From: Comamonadaceae bacterium OTU4NAUVB1
GTDB taxonomy: Bacteria; Pseudomonadota; Gammaproteobacteria; Burkholderiales; Burkholderiaceae_C
NCBI GenBank assembly: GCA_024372625.1
Contig: CP099605.1
Location: forward strand, 1,984,001 to 2,048,000
DNA length: 64,000 bases
Direction: 5' to 3'
The position numbers and the translations under genes were made by a program. This document shows positions 49,960 through 59,553 of this stretch, in pieces; within the stretch, counting starts at the first letter, position 1; the number at the start of each line of letters is the position of its first letter. The notes under the pieces are model-generated. The model was not told the origin of the DNA. It did no database searches and was given only the letters and a program-made list of their open reading frames with translations.

Positions 49960-50635
49960 GGAACAGGGCCTCGGCCGCGGCCAGGTCGGCCAGGGTGTCG
50001 ATGTCGGTGACGATGCCGGCGTCGTCCACCGCCAGTTCGGCCACGCGCCCGGCGTCGCGCAGGCGCCGCAGCACCGGGGCGGCGCCGAACTCGCCGGTCA
50101 GGCGCAGCAGGTCGTCGCGGCAGGCGGCGGAGAAGGCGACCGGGTGCCCGCGCCGGCCCGCGTGAACCGGCTGCACGGCATGACCGGCGACCCCGTCCGG
50201 CGACGCCGCGTCCATCCCGGGTGCCCGGGCCGCCCCGGACGTCGGAATGACGGGCGTCGCCGGCCGCTCGCCCAAGGCCCGCGCCACGCGCCGCAGCGTG
50301 CGCGGCCGCACCAGCGGCAGGTCCGCCGGCAGCACCAGCCAGCCGGCGGCGCCCGCCGTCGCCCGCACCGCCGCCGCGATCGAGTCGCCCATGCCCGGAT
50401 GGCCGGCGTCCTCGACGTGCCACGGCAACCCGCTCGCGCGCACGGCGTCCAGGGTGCGCTCGCGCACCGGCCGGCCGCCGATCGGCGCGTCGAGCTTGTG
50501 CAGGGTTCCGCCCGAGGCCCGGAAGCGCTCGCCGCGCCCGGAGGCGAGCACGATCACCGTGGGTCGGTCGGCGCTCGGAGCGGCCGGGACGTCGGGGACG
50601 GGCGCGAGGCCGCGGAGGGATTCGGGAGGCTGCAT
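49928..50635 (-). CDS. MobA-like nucleotidyltransferase
   Basis: A 235 aa protein of the MobA-like NTP-transferase fold, in the group that includes molybdopterin cytidylyl- or guanylyltransferase. The nucleotide loop is [18 protein letters not shown] with K near [23 protein letters not shown] and [14 protein letters not shown] (with the metal aspartate) follow, then [10 protein letters not shown] and [16 protein letters not shown]. Length and the PADLPLV and DIDTLAD motifs suggest the MocA type used with xanthine dehydrogenase-like enzymes; no such oxidoreductase genes are nearby, so substrate is uncertain. The gene converges on and overlaps the ChaC-like gene. Confidence 0.83.
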   Translation of the reverse strand: MQPPESLRGLAPVPDVPAAPSADRPTVIVLASGRGERFRASGGTLHKLDAPIGGRPVRERTLDAVRASGLPWHVEDAGHPGMGDSIAAAVRATAGAAGWLVLPADLPLVRPRTLRRVARALGERPATPVIPTSGAARAPGMDAASPDGVAGHAVQPVHAGRRGHPVAFSAACRDDLLRLTGEFGAAPVLRRLRDAGRVAELAVDDAGIVTDIDTLADLAAAEALFLSRVAGPAED

Positions 50636-50691
50636 CGGCGTCAGTATCCGGTGCGCGTGCGCGACGCCCGTGCAGCACGGACAATTCGGCC

Positions 50692-51393
50692 ATGACCGAT
50701 CCCCAGCACCCCGGCGCCGCCCCCGCCCCTTCCTCCACCGAACTCGCCGCGCTGCGCAAGAGCTACGAACGCGCCGAACTCGACGAGACCCGTAGCGAAG
50801 CCGACCCGCTGCGACAGTTCGAGCGCTGGCTGGGCGAGGCCATCGACGCGCGCGTGCCCGAGCCCAACGCCATGACGCTGGCCACCGTCGGCGCAGACCT
50901 GCGGCCGTCCACGCGCATCGTGCTGATCAAGGGCCTGGATGCGCGCGGCCTGGTCTGGTACACCAACTACGACAGCCGCAAGGGGCGCGAACTCGCGGGC
51001 AATCCGTTCGCGGCCCTGCAGTTCCACTGGGTGGAGCTCGAACGCGTCGTGCGCATCGAGGGCGTGGTCGAGAAGACCGATGCCGCCGAGAGCGACGCCT
51101 ATTTCGCGAGCCGGCCGCTCGACTCGCGCCTGGGTGCCTGGGCGAGCCCGCAGAGCGAGGTGATCGAGGGCCGCGAGGTCCTGGTGGCGAACGCCGAGCG
51201 GGCCGCCGCGCGTTTCTCGCAATCGCCGCCACGCCCGCCTCACTGGGGCGGCTACCGGCTGGTGCCCGAACGCTGGGAGTTCTGGCAGGGCCGCAGGAGC
51301 CGTCTGCACGACCGGCTGCGCTACCGCCGCGAGGACCAGGGCGCGCCTGGCGCGGACGCGCCGGGCTGGCTGCGCGAGCGGCTGGCGCCTTGA
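50692..51393 (+). CDS. pdxH: Pyridoxine/pyridoxamine 5'-phosphate oxidase
   Basis: PdxH is an FMN enzyme that makes pyridoxal 5'-phosphate. The 233 aa protein has the expected blocks: [88 protein letters not shown], and the C-terminal signature [17 protein letters not shown] with SRLHDR. The N-terminus is slightly longer than in E. coli. It lies 86 nt before psd on the same strand. Psd uses a pyruvoyl group rather than PLP, so the pairing is not a cofactor link. Confidence 0.95.
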   Translation: MTDPQHPGAAPAPSSTELAALRKSYERAELDETRSEADPLRQFERWLGEAIDARVPEPNAMTLATVGADLRPSTRIVLIKGLDARGLVWYTNYDSRKGRELAGNPFAALQFHWVELERVVRIEGVVEKTDAAESDAYFASRPLDSRLGAWASPQSEVIEGREVLVANAERAAARFSQSPPRPPHWGGYRLVPERWEFWQGRRSRLHDRLRYRREDQGAPGADAPGWLRERLAP

Positions 51394-51479
51394 CCGACGC
51401 GCGCACGCTCGAAATCCCCCGCCGCGCGGCGGGCCGAATTCCTAGAATGCACCGTTCCCCGCTTCCCGAGACCCACGCC

Positions 51480-52337
51480 GTGTCCGAACGACTCCCAGTG
51501 CTGCCCCAGTACGTCCTGCCCAAGCAGGCCCTCACCTCCTTCGCCGGCTGGGTCGCGGGCAAGGAACGCGGCGCCGTGACGACCTGGATCGTCCGGCGCT
51601 TCGTCGCCAAGTACGGCGTGAACATGAGCGAGGCGCTCAACAGCGACATCGCGGGCTATGCCAGCTTCAACGACTTCTTCACGCGCGCGCTCAAGCCCGG
51701 CGCGCGGCCGATCGCCCCGACGGCGCTGGTCTCCCCGGTCGACGGCGCGATCAGCCAGTTCGGCACCATCGACGGCGACCAGATCTTCCAGGCCAAGGGC
51801 CACCGCTACGGCACCACCGCGCTGGTCGGCGGCGACGCCACGCTGGCGGCGCGGTTCGAGCACGGCAGCTTCGCCACGATCTACCTGAGCCCACGCGACT
51901 ACCACCGCATCCACATGCCCTGCGACGGCCGGCTGGTGCGCATGATCTACGTGCCGGGCGACCTGTTCTCGGTCAATCCGACGACCGCGCGCGGCGTGCC
52001 GGGGCTGTTCGCGCGCAACGAACGCACGGTGTGCGTGTTCGAGACGGCGCGCGGGCCCTTCGTGCTGGTGCTGGTGGGCGCGACCATCGTCGGCAGCATG
52101 GCGACGGTCTGGCACGGCGTGGTCAATCCGCCACGCGGGGGCGGCATCCGCGAGTGGCACTACGACGACCAGGACATCCGCCTGAAGAAAGGCGACGAGA
52201 TGGGGCGCTTCCTGCTGGGCTCGACGGTGGTGCTGCTGTTCCCGGCACCGCCCCTGCGCTTTAACGCGGACTGGGCACCGGCCCGCGCGGTGCGCCTGGG
52301 CGAGCCCATGGCCGAGTACGCCAGCGCGGCCGAATGA
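51480..52337 (+). CDS. psd: Phosphatidylserine decarboxylase
   Basis: Psd makes phosphatidylethanolamine at the inner membrane. It is synthesised as a proenzyme that cuts itself at the LGST motif, leaving a pyruvoyl group. The GTG at 51480 gives 285 aa with the usual start VSERLPVLPQYVLPKQAL. The core shows FNDFFTRALKPGARPI, VSPVDGAISQFG, YLSPRDYHRIHMPCDG (catalytic His) and FLLGSTVVLLF, with S248 as the cleavage residue. An upstream ATG at 51447 would add 11 residues. The stop overlaps the next start (ATGA). Confidence 0.94.
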   Translation: MSERLPVLPQYVLPKQALTSFAGWVAGKERGAVTTWIVRRFVAKYGVNMSEALNSDIAGYASFNDFFTRALKPGARPIAPTALVSPVDGAISQFGTIDGDQIFQAKGHRYGTTALVGGDATLAARFEHGSFATIYLSPRDYHRIHMPCDGRLVRMIYVPGDLFSVNPTTARGVPGLFARNERTVCVFETARGPFVLVLVGATIVGSMATVWHGVVNPPRGGGIREWHYDDQDIRLKKGDEMGRFLLGSTVVLLFPAPPLRFNADWAPARAVRLGEPMAEYASAAE

Positions 52338-52711
52338 GCGCCAAGGAGAACGTCGCCGTCAGCCAGCTGCTGGCACTGCTGGAAGCGCGCTATGCGCTGC
52401 GCGTGCTGTGGGCGCTGCGCGACGGTCACGCACAGACCTTCCGGCTGCTGCAGGACAGCGTCGGCGGCATCACGCCCAACACGCTCAACACCCGCATCAA
52501 GGAATTGCGCGAGGCCGGCGTGGTGAGTCATGGCGGCGACGGCTACAGCCTGACGCTGAGCGGGCAGGACCTGCTGCGACGCCTGTCGGACCTGCAGGCC
52601 TTCGCGGTCAAGTGGCAACTCGGCCAGCAGCGCAAGTCGGGCACCCCCGCGCCGGCGGTCGCACCCGCGACCACGCCCTGTGCCATGGCCGACCTGCCGC
52701 TCGTGCGCTGA
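52334..52711 (+). CDS. HxlR-like winged-helix regulator
   Basis: A 125 aa small regulator. It has a winged-helix core: LLEARYALRVLWALRDGHAQTFRLLQD, then the recognition helix GGITPNTLNTRIKELREAGVV and the wing GDGYSLTLSGQDLLRRL. This fits HxlR/MarR-like proteins. The C-terminal 30 residues are disordered and Pro/Ala-rich. It is translationally coupled to psd (ATGA), which suggests a role in phospholipid control, but that is inference. No DNA target is known. Confidence 0.75.
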   Translation: MSAKENVAVSQLLALLEARYALRVLWALRDGHAQTFRLLQDSVGGITPNTLNTRIKELREAGVVSHGGDGYSLTLSGQDLLRRLSDLQAFAVKWQLGQQRKSGTPAPAVAPATTPCAMADLPLVR

Positions 52712-52807
52712 CGCACGGACCGGCATCGGCCTACCGCGAGGGCTGGAAACGCGTCGTTAAACTCCGCCGCTTCCATCCATCGACCCTCCCGAAAACAAGG
52801 AACGTTC

Positions 52808-53158
52808 ATGCCCACCTCCCCCTCCGGTCTGCAATACGAGGACACCGTCGTCGGCGACGGCGCCGAAGCCAAAGCCGGCCAGCACGTGCACGTGCACTAC
52901 ACCGGCTGGCTCTACAAGGACGGCGTGCAGGGCGCCAAGTTCGATTCGAGCCGCGACCGCAACGACCCGTTCGCCTTCTCGCTGGGCGCCGGCCAGGTCA
53001 TCAAGGGCTGGGACGAAGGCGTCGCCGGCATGAAGATCGGCGGCCAGCGCACGCTGATCATCCCGGCCGCCCTGGGCTACGGCGCGCGCGGCGCCGGCGG
53101 TGTGATCCCGCCGAACGCGACGCTGAAGTTCGACGTCGAGCTGCTCGACGCGCACTGA
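52808..53158 (+). CDS. FKBP-type peptidyl-prolyl isomerase
   Basis: A cytoplasmic single-domain prolyl isomerase of 116 aa. The FKBP fold is complete: [80 protein letters not shown] and [11 protein letters not shown]. There is no signal peptide or trigger-factor or SlyD metal tail. It belongs to the FkpA/FKBP12-like short type. A terminator follows; the next gene is the grpE heat-shock operon, so a protein-folding neighbourhood is plausible. Confidence 0.93.
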   Translation: MPTSPSGLQYEDTVVGDGAEAKAGQHVHVHYTGWLYKDGVQGAKFDSSRDRNDPFAFSLGAGQVIKGWDEGVAGMKIGGQRTLIIPAALGYGARGAGGVIPPNATLKFDVELLDAH

Positions 53159-53206
53159 GCACGGCGCGCATCGCGCGGGGCACGCCGACGGCGCGCCCGA
53201 CACCCG

Positions 53207-53228
53207 GGGCCGCATCGCGGCCCTTTTT
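53207..53228 (+). terminator. Terminator after the FKBP gene
   Basis: GGGCCGC (53207-53213), loop ATC, GCGGCCC (53217-53223), then five T to 53228. A strong GC stem with a short T-tract, 49 nt after the FKBP stop. Confidence 0.8.
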
Positions 53229-53290
53229 CATGGGCGCGGCCGCGCCACGCCGCCCGGTCGCGCCGAGCTTCATGCACCGTTCGATTTCTT

Positions 53291-53319
53291 CTTGAAAAGT
53301 TCCGCGGGCATCCCCAAGT
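53291..53319 (+). promoter_or_regulatory. Sigma-32 heat-shock promoter of grpE-dnaK-dnaJ
   Basis: CTTGAAA (53291-53297) and CCCCAAGT (53312-53319) are 14 nt apart. The -35 equals the RpoH consensus exactly and the -10 nearly so (CCCCATNT). Transcription would begin near 53327, about 40 nt before the grpE ATG. This is the best promoter match in the window. Confidence 0.9.
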
Positions 53320-53366
53320 GGCCCGGAGTCGCTATTTCCAAGGTCCGGTTCACGCCGCCATCGAAC

Positions 53367-53960
53367 ATGTCAGCACCCTTCCATCCCGAATCCCCCGCCA
53401 CGAATCCGAACGATCCGAACGCCCTGCAGGGCGCCGTCAGCCCCGAGGAACTCGAAGCCGCGCAGGCCGCCAACGCGGCGGACGCGCAGTCCGAACTGGC
53501 CAACGCGCAGGCCGAACTCACCGCGCTCAAGGCGAAGAACGCCGAGCTGGCCGACCAGTACCTGCGCGCCCAGGCCGACGTGCAGAACGCGCGCCGCCGC
53601 GCCGACGACGAGATCACCAAGGCGCGCAAGTTCGCGGTCGAGGCCTTCGCCGAGAGCCTGCTGCCGGTGACCGACAGCCTGGAGGCCGGCCTGGCCATCC
53701 AGGACGCCACGCCCCAGCAGATCCGCGAGGGCGCCGCCGCCACGCTGCAGCAGCTCAAGAGCGCACTGGAGCGCAACAAGGTCATCGAGATCGCGCCGGC
53801 CGCCGGCACCAAGTTCGACCCGCACCAGCACCAGGCCATCTCGGTCGTGCCCGCGCCCGGCCAGGAGGCCAACACCGTCGTGGCCGTGCTGCAGAAGGGC
53901 TACACGATCGCCGAACGCGTGCTGCGCCCGGCGCTGGTCACCGTCAGCGCGCCGTCCTGA
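53367..53960 (+). CDS. grpE: Nucleotide exchange factor GrpE
   Basis: GrpE releases ADP from DnaK. The 197 aa protein has a low-complexity N-terminus (residues 1-45), a long coiled coil ([34 protein letters not shown], at ~48-85), and a C-terminal beta domain. That domain carries [35 protein letters not shown] and [20 protein letters not shown]. The ATG at 53367 was chosen because it falls between the sigma-32 promoter and the homologous region. A longer in-frame ATG at 53292 lies within the promoter itself. Confidence 0.95.
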   Translation: MSAPFHPESPATNPNDPNALQGAVSPEELEAAQAANAADAQSELANAQAELTALKAKNAELADQYLRAQADVQNARRRADDEITKARKFAVEAFAESLLPVTDSLEAGLAIQDATPQQIREGAAATLQQLKSALERNKVIEIAPAAGTKFDPHQHQAISVVPAPGQEANTVVAVLQKGYTIAERVLRPALVTVSAPS

Positions 53961-54070
53961 CCCACAAGCGGTCACCGCTTGGAAAATCGGCCGGTTCATG
54001 CACTTGAATCGCGCCATGTGATCCGCAGATTCTCGACAACTCAATTTTCCGCATCAGGAGCAAGAACATC

Positions 54071-56026
<1,956 letters not shown>

Positions 56027-56044
56027 TCGCCCTTCCCTGACCCG

Positions 56045-56080
56045 AGGCTGGATCACCCAGGTGGGTGATCCAGCCTTTTC
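56045..56080 (+). terminator. Hairpin between dnaK and dnaJ
   Basis: A perfect 15-bp inverted repeat has arms at 56045-56059 and 56062-56076, followed by TTT and then CC. The T-tract is short, so it is a partial terminator or an mRNA-stabilising hairpin. It lies 18 nt after the dnaK stop and 45 nt before dnaJ. It would lower DnaJ relative to DnaK. Confidence 0.7.
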
Positions 56081-56124
56081 CGTTTCCAGTCCCTGCTCCG
56101 CTCCGCTTCCGAAGATCACCGACC

Positions 56125-57264
56125 ATGGCCACCAAACGCGACTATTACGAAACCCTCGGCGTTCCCAAGAACGCGAGCGACGAAGAAATCAAGAAGGCTT
56201 ATCGCAAGCAGGCGATGAAGCACCATCCGGACCGCAATCACGGCGACACCAGCAAGGACGCCGAGGCCAAGTTCAAGGAAGCCAAGGAAGCCTACGAGAT
56301 GCTGTCGGACGCGCAGAAGCGCGCGGCCTACGACCAGTACGGCCACGCCGGCGTCGACCCGAACATGCGTGGCGGCCCCGGGGCGGAAGGTTTCGGTGGC
56401 TTCGCGGAAGCCTTCGGCGACATCTTCGGCGACGTCTTCGGCGGTGCACGCGGCGGCCGCCAGAGCAGCGGGCGGCAGGTCTTCCGTGGCGGCGACCTGA
56501 GCTACGCGATGGAAGTCACCCTGGAGGAAGCGGCCGACGGCAAGGACGCGCAGATCCGCATCCCGAGCTGGGACGAGTGCGGCACCTGCCACGGCTCCGG
56601 CGCCAAGGCCGGCACCAAGCCCATCACCTGCACCACCTGCCACGGCCAGGGCGCGGTGCAGATGCGCCAGGGCTTCTTCAGCGTGCAGCAGACGTGTCCG
56701 CAGTGCCATGGCACCGGCAAGATCATTCCCGAGCCGTGCCCCACCTGCCACGGCCAGGGCAAGATCAAGAACAACAAGACGCTGGAGGTGAAGATCCCCG
56801 CGGGCATCGACGACGGCATGCGCATCCGCAGCACCGGCAACGGCGAGCCCGGCACCAACGGCGGCCCGCCGGGCGACCTGTACATCGAGGTGCGCCTGAA
56901 GAAGCACGAGACCTTCGAGCGCGACGGCGACGACCTGCACTGCGTCGTGCCGGTGAGCATGACCACCGCAGCGCTCGGCGGCGAGATCGACGTGCCCACG
57001 CTCAAGGGCGACGCGGCCATCGACATCCCCGAAGGCACGCAGAGCGGCAAGCAGTTCCGCCTGCGCGGCAAGGGCATCAAGGGCGTGCGTTCGAGCTATC
57101 CGGGCGACCTGTACTGCCACGTGCGCGTGGAGACGCCGGTGAAGCTCACCGAGCACCAGCGCAAGCTCGTGAAGGAACTCGACGAGTCCCTCAAGAAGGG
57201 CGGCGACAAGCACAGCCCCGCCGACAAGGGCTGGATCGACAAGGCCAAGGACTTCTTCAGCTGA
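56125..57264 (+). CDS. dnaJ: Hsp40 co-chaperone DnaJ
   Basis: DnaJ delivers substrate to DnaK and triggers its ATPase. The 379 aa protein has a J domain ([20 protein letters not shown], with HPD in KHHPDRNHG), then a Gly/Phe-rich stretch ([17 protein letters not shown]). Four zinc-finger repeats of the CxxCxGxG kind follow ([32 protein letters not shown]), then the substrate-binding domains. Length and layout equal those of E. coli DnaJ. The ATG at 56125 is preferred because the J domain starts at residue 2. Confidence 0.97.
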   Translation: MATKRDYYETLGVPKNASDEEIKKAYRKQAMKHHPDRNHGDTSKDAEAKFKEAKEAYEMLSDAQKRAAYDQYGHAGVDPNMRGGPGAEGFGGFAEAFGDIFGDVFGGARGGRQSSGRQVFRGGDLSYAMEVTLEEAADGKDAQIRIPSWDECGTCHGSGAKAGTKPITCTTCHGQGAVQMRQGFFSVQQTCPQCHGTGKIIPEPCPTCHGQGKIKNNKTLEVKIPAGIDDGMRIRSTGNGEPGTNGGPPGDLYIEVRLKKHETFERDGDDLHCVVPVSMTTAALGGEIDVPTLKGDAAIDIPEGTQSGKQFRLRGKGIKGVRSSYPGDLYCHVRVETPVKLTEHQRKLVKELDESLKKGGDKHSPADKGWIDKAKDFFS

Positions 57265-57289
57265 CCGGCGCACGCACCGGCCGGACCGC

Positions 57290-58318
57290 TCAATCGGCGC
57301 GGATGTCCGCGCTCTTGATGACCTTGCCGTATTTCGCGTGCTCGTCCCGGGTGAAGGCCGCGAGTTCCTGCGGCGTGCCGTAGGCCGGCGTCACGGCCAG
57401 CCCCTTGAGCTTGTCGACCACGTCGGGCGACTTCATGAGCCGGCCGAGTTCGGTGCTCAGGCGCTCGACCACCGGCGGCGGCGTGCCGGCGGGCGCGTAG
57501 AGCGCGTACCACGCGTTGACCGCGAAATTCGGATAGCCGGCCTCGGCGAACGTCGGCACGTTGGGCAGCTCGGGCAGGCGCGCGGGCGCGGCCACCGCGA
57601 TGGGCCGCAGCTTGCCGCCACGGATCAGGGGCATCGCGCTGGTGGTGGTGTCGAAGATGACCGACAGGCGGCCACCCATCAGGTCCATCGTGTGCGCGTT
57701 GCCGCCCTTGTAGGGCACGTGCGTCATCTTCGCCCCCGCGGTCTGCGAGAACAGCTCGCCCGCCAGATGGAGCGGCGAGCCGTTGCCGGCCGAGCCGTAC
57801 ATCACCTCCCCCGGTTTCTGCTTGGCCGCCGCGACGAGCTGGCCGAGCGTGGTGTAGGCCGACTCCGTGTTGACCATGGCGATGGTCGGGGCCAGTCCGA
57901 TCAGCCCGATCGGCGCGAAATCCTTCAGCGCGTCGTAGGTGACGCCGGGCAGCAGCTGCGGGCTGACGGCATGGCTGGCCAGCGAACCGAGCAGCAGCGT
58001 GTAGCCGTTGGGCGCCGCCTTGGCGACCAGTCCCGCGCCGATGGTGGTGCCCGCGCCGGGCCGGTTGTCGACCACCACGCTCTGGTTCAAGGCCTCGCCC
58101 AGCTTCTGCGCCATCAGCCGGCCGATGGCGTCGTTGGCGCCGCCGGCCGGATAAGGCACCACCAGCGTGACCGGGCGGTTGGGATAATCACCGGACTGGG
58201 CGCGGGCGCCCGTGGCGGCGCACAGGCCCAGCGACAGCGCCGCGCCCGCCATCAGGCAGACGCGACGGCGGGCCGGATGCGGCATGGAAAGCGGGAACGG
58301 GGAATGGATCTGGGACAT
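57290..58318 (-). CDS. Bug/TctC-type periplasmic solute-binding protein
   Basis: A second TTT-family binding protein, 342 aa. Signal peptide: HPARRRVCLMAGAALSLGLC, ending at ARAQ (about residue 41). The mature part has [57 protein letters not shown] and MTHVPYKGGNAHTMDLMGGRL. AGGAG is 9 nt before the ATG at 58318. No TctAB partners are adjacent. It is divergent from a DeoR-type regulator, which is its likely controller. Confidence 0.88.
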   Translation of the reverse strand: MSQIHSPFPLSMPHPARRRVCLMAGAALSLGLCAATGARAQSGDYPNRPVTLVVPYPAGGANDAIGRLMAQKLGEALNQSVVVDNRPGAGTTIGAGLVAKAAPNGYTLLLGSLASHAVSPQLLPGVTYDALKDFAPIGLIGLAPTIAMVNTESAYTTLGQLVAAAKQKPGEVMYGSAGNGSPLHLAGELFSQTAGAKMTHVPYKGGNAHTMDLMGGRLSVIFDTTTSAMPLIRGGKLRPIAVAAPARLPELPNVPTFAEAGYPNFAVNAWYALYAPAGTPPPVVERLSTELGRLMKSPDVVDKLKGLAVTPAYGTPQELAAFTRDEHAKYGKVIKSADIRAD

Positions 58319-58438
58319 GGAACGGGTCTCCTTTGTTCTGCGTCGCGGCACGGTCGCTACCACCTTGCACGACGTTTCAAATTCTTCCACACTCGATCAG
58401 GTTCGGGCAACACACATTCCTTCCGTCTCGGTCTCCAT

Positions 58439-58459
58439 TGGTGGAAACACCTACCACCA
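58439..58459. promoter_or_regulatory. Inverted repeat before the DeoR-type gene
   Basis: TGGTGG (58439-58444) and CCACCA (58454-58459) form a spaced inverted repeat 27 nt before the regulator's ATG, within a stretch with several more CCACC copies. It is a plausible operator for the adjacent regulator, unproven. Confidence 0.35.
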
Positions 58460-58485
58460 TCCACCAGAATCTATCGGTATCGATC

Positions 58486-59301
58486 ATGAGCGTTTCCATC
58501 GCGCTGTCGGGCGTGAGCATGCTGCCGGTGCAGCGTCGCGAGCGGATCGTGGCCTTCCTGCAGCGGCACGGGGCCGTCACGCTGCAGCAGCTCGCGCAGG
58601 CGCTGGACGCCTCGCTGTCGACCCTGAGGCGCGACCTCGACGGTCTCGAAGCCGAGGGCGTGCTCGACCGCACGCACGGCGGTGCCGTCCTGCGACAGCA
58701 GCACTACAGCACCTTCGAGCCCGATCCACAGGCCGCCGCCGAGCTGTCGCCGCGCGAGAAACGCGCCATCGGCGTCGCCGCCGCGGCCGCGCTGCAACCG
58801 GGCCAGAGCGTGATCTTCGACAGCGGCAGCACCGTGCTGCAGGCCGCGCGTGCCGCCGTGGAGCGGCGCATCCCGCTGGTGGCGGTGACCAACGACCTCG
58901 CCATCGGCCAGGTGCTCGGCGCCAGTCCGGTCGTCAAGGTGCACGTGCTGGGCGGCCACCTGCGTGCCGGCAGCCACACGCTCACCGGCGACGGCCTGAT
59001 CGAGGGCGCCCGGGCCCTGCAGGTCGACGTGCTGCTGCTGGGCACGCACGCGGTGACCGATGGCGTGCTGTCGGAGACCGATGCCGACGTCGCCGCCGTG
59101 AAGCGCGCCTTGCTGCAGGCCGCGCGCAGCCGGCGCCTGCTGGCCGATGCATCGAAGTTCCGCCCGCGCGCCTTCATGCGCGTGTGCGCCACCAGCGACC
59201 TGCACGAATTGATCACCGATGCCGGACTCGATCCGGCCGAGGCCGAGACGCTGCGCCGCGCCGGTCTGACAGTCAGCCAGGTGCGGGTGGGCGCGACGTG
59301 A
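58486..59301 (+). CDS. DeoR/GlpR-family transcriptional regulator
   Basis: A 271 aa repressor. The N-terminal winged helix is RRERIVAFLQRHGAVTLQQL, with the recognition helix ASLSTLRRDLDGLEAEGVLDRTHGGAV, the DeoR signature. The sensor domain follows (FDSGSTVLQAARA, VVAVTNDLAI-like PLVAVTNDLAIG, VHVLGGHLRAGSHTLTGDG, LADASKFRPRAFMRVC), with a phosphosugar-binding fold. An inner ATG at 58519 is also possible. It lies divergent to the Bug gene and probably responds to a phosphorylated sugar. Confidence 0.88.
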   Translation: MSVSIALSGVSMLPVQRRERIVAFLQRHGAVTLQQLAQALDASLSTLRRDLDGLEAEGVLDRTHGGAVLRQQHYSTFEPDPQAAAELSPREKRAIGVAAAAALQPGQSVIFDSGSTVLQAARAAVERRIPLVAVTNDLAIGQVLGASPVVKVHVLGGHLRAGSHTLTGDGLIEGARALQVDVLLLGTHAVTDGVLSETDADVAAVKRALLQAARSRRLLADASKFRPRAFMRVCATSDLHELITDAGLDPAEAETLRRAGLTVSQVRVGAT

Positions 59302-59354
59302 ATCCGCGCCGCGACCGGCGGGCAATGCACTCGAAAGCGGACTAAGGTTCTATT

Positions 59355-59382
59355 GGCAAAGTCCCGCGTCCGGAACTTTGCC
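59355..59382. repeat. Inverted repeat between DeoR gene and yeaG
   Basis: GGCAAAGTcccg (59355-59366) and cggaACTTTGCC (59371-59382) are complementary at 11 of 12 positions around a 4-nt centre. There is no T-tract, so it is either a binding site or an mRNA hairpin. It lies 54 nt after the DeoR stop and 172 nt before yeaG. Confidence 0.6.
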
Positions 59383-59414
59383 TCGCCCCTGTTGCTCTGA
59401 AAGGACATTGCGCC

Positions 59415-59442
59415 TTCACGGGTGCGATCTTTGCTTTATGCT
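59415..59442 (+). promoter_or_regulatory. Candidate yeaG promoter
   Basis: TTCACG (59415-59420) and TATGCT (59437-59442), 16 nt apart, are a moderate promoter match toward yeaG. Transcription would start near 59449 and the palindrome at 59479-59495 would lie in the leader. A sigma-54 -24/-12 pair was sought in this region and not found. Confidence 0.3.
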
Positions 59443-59478
59443 GAATCTCAGCACAGGCACGCAGCCCTCGCAACGCAC

Positions 59479-59495
59479 CGACACCCAGGGTGTCG
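59479..59495. repeat. 17-bp perfect palindrome upstream of yeaG
   Basis: CGACACCC, a central A, and GGGTGTCG form a perfect 17-bp palindrome 58 nt before the yeaG ATG. Its size and symmetry are those of a dimeric repressor site or a short hairpin in the yeaG leader. Confidence 0.55.
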
Positions 59496-59553
59496 ACGAC
59501 CCGGCTGCTGCAGATCGGGGCCACCGCCTCATTGACTCGATGGAGGTATTTCC

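Noticed and set aside
59302..59553. Possible sigma-54 promoter before yeaG
   Set aside because: No GG-N10-GC pair with the required flanking bases was found; GGCAC near 59457 has no GC at the proper distance.
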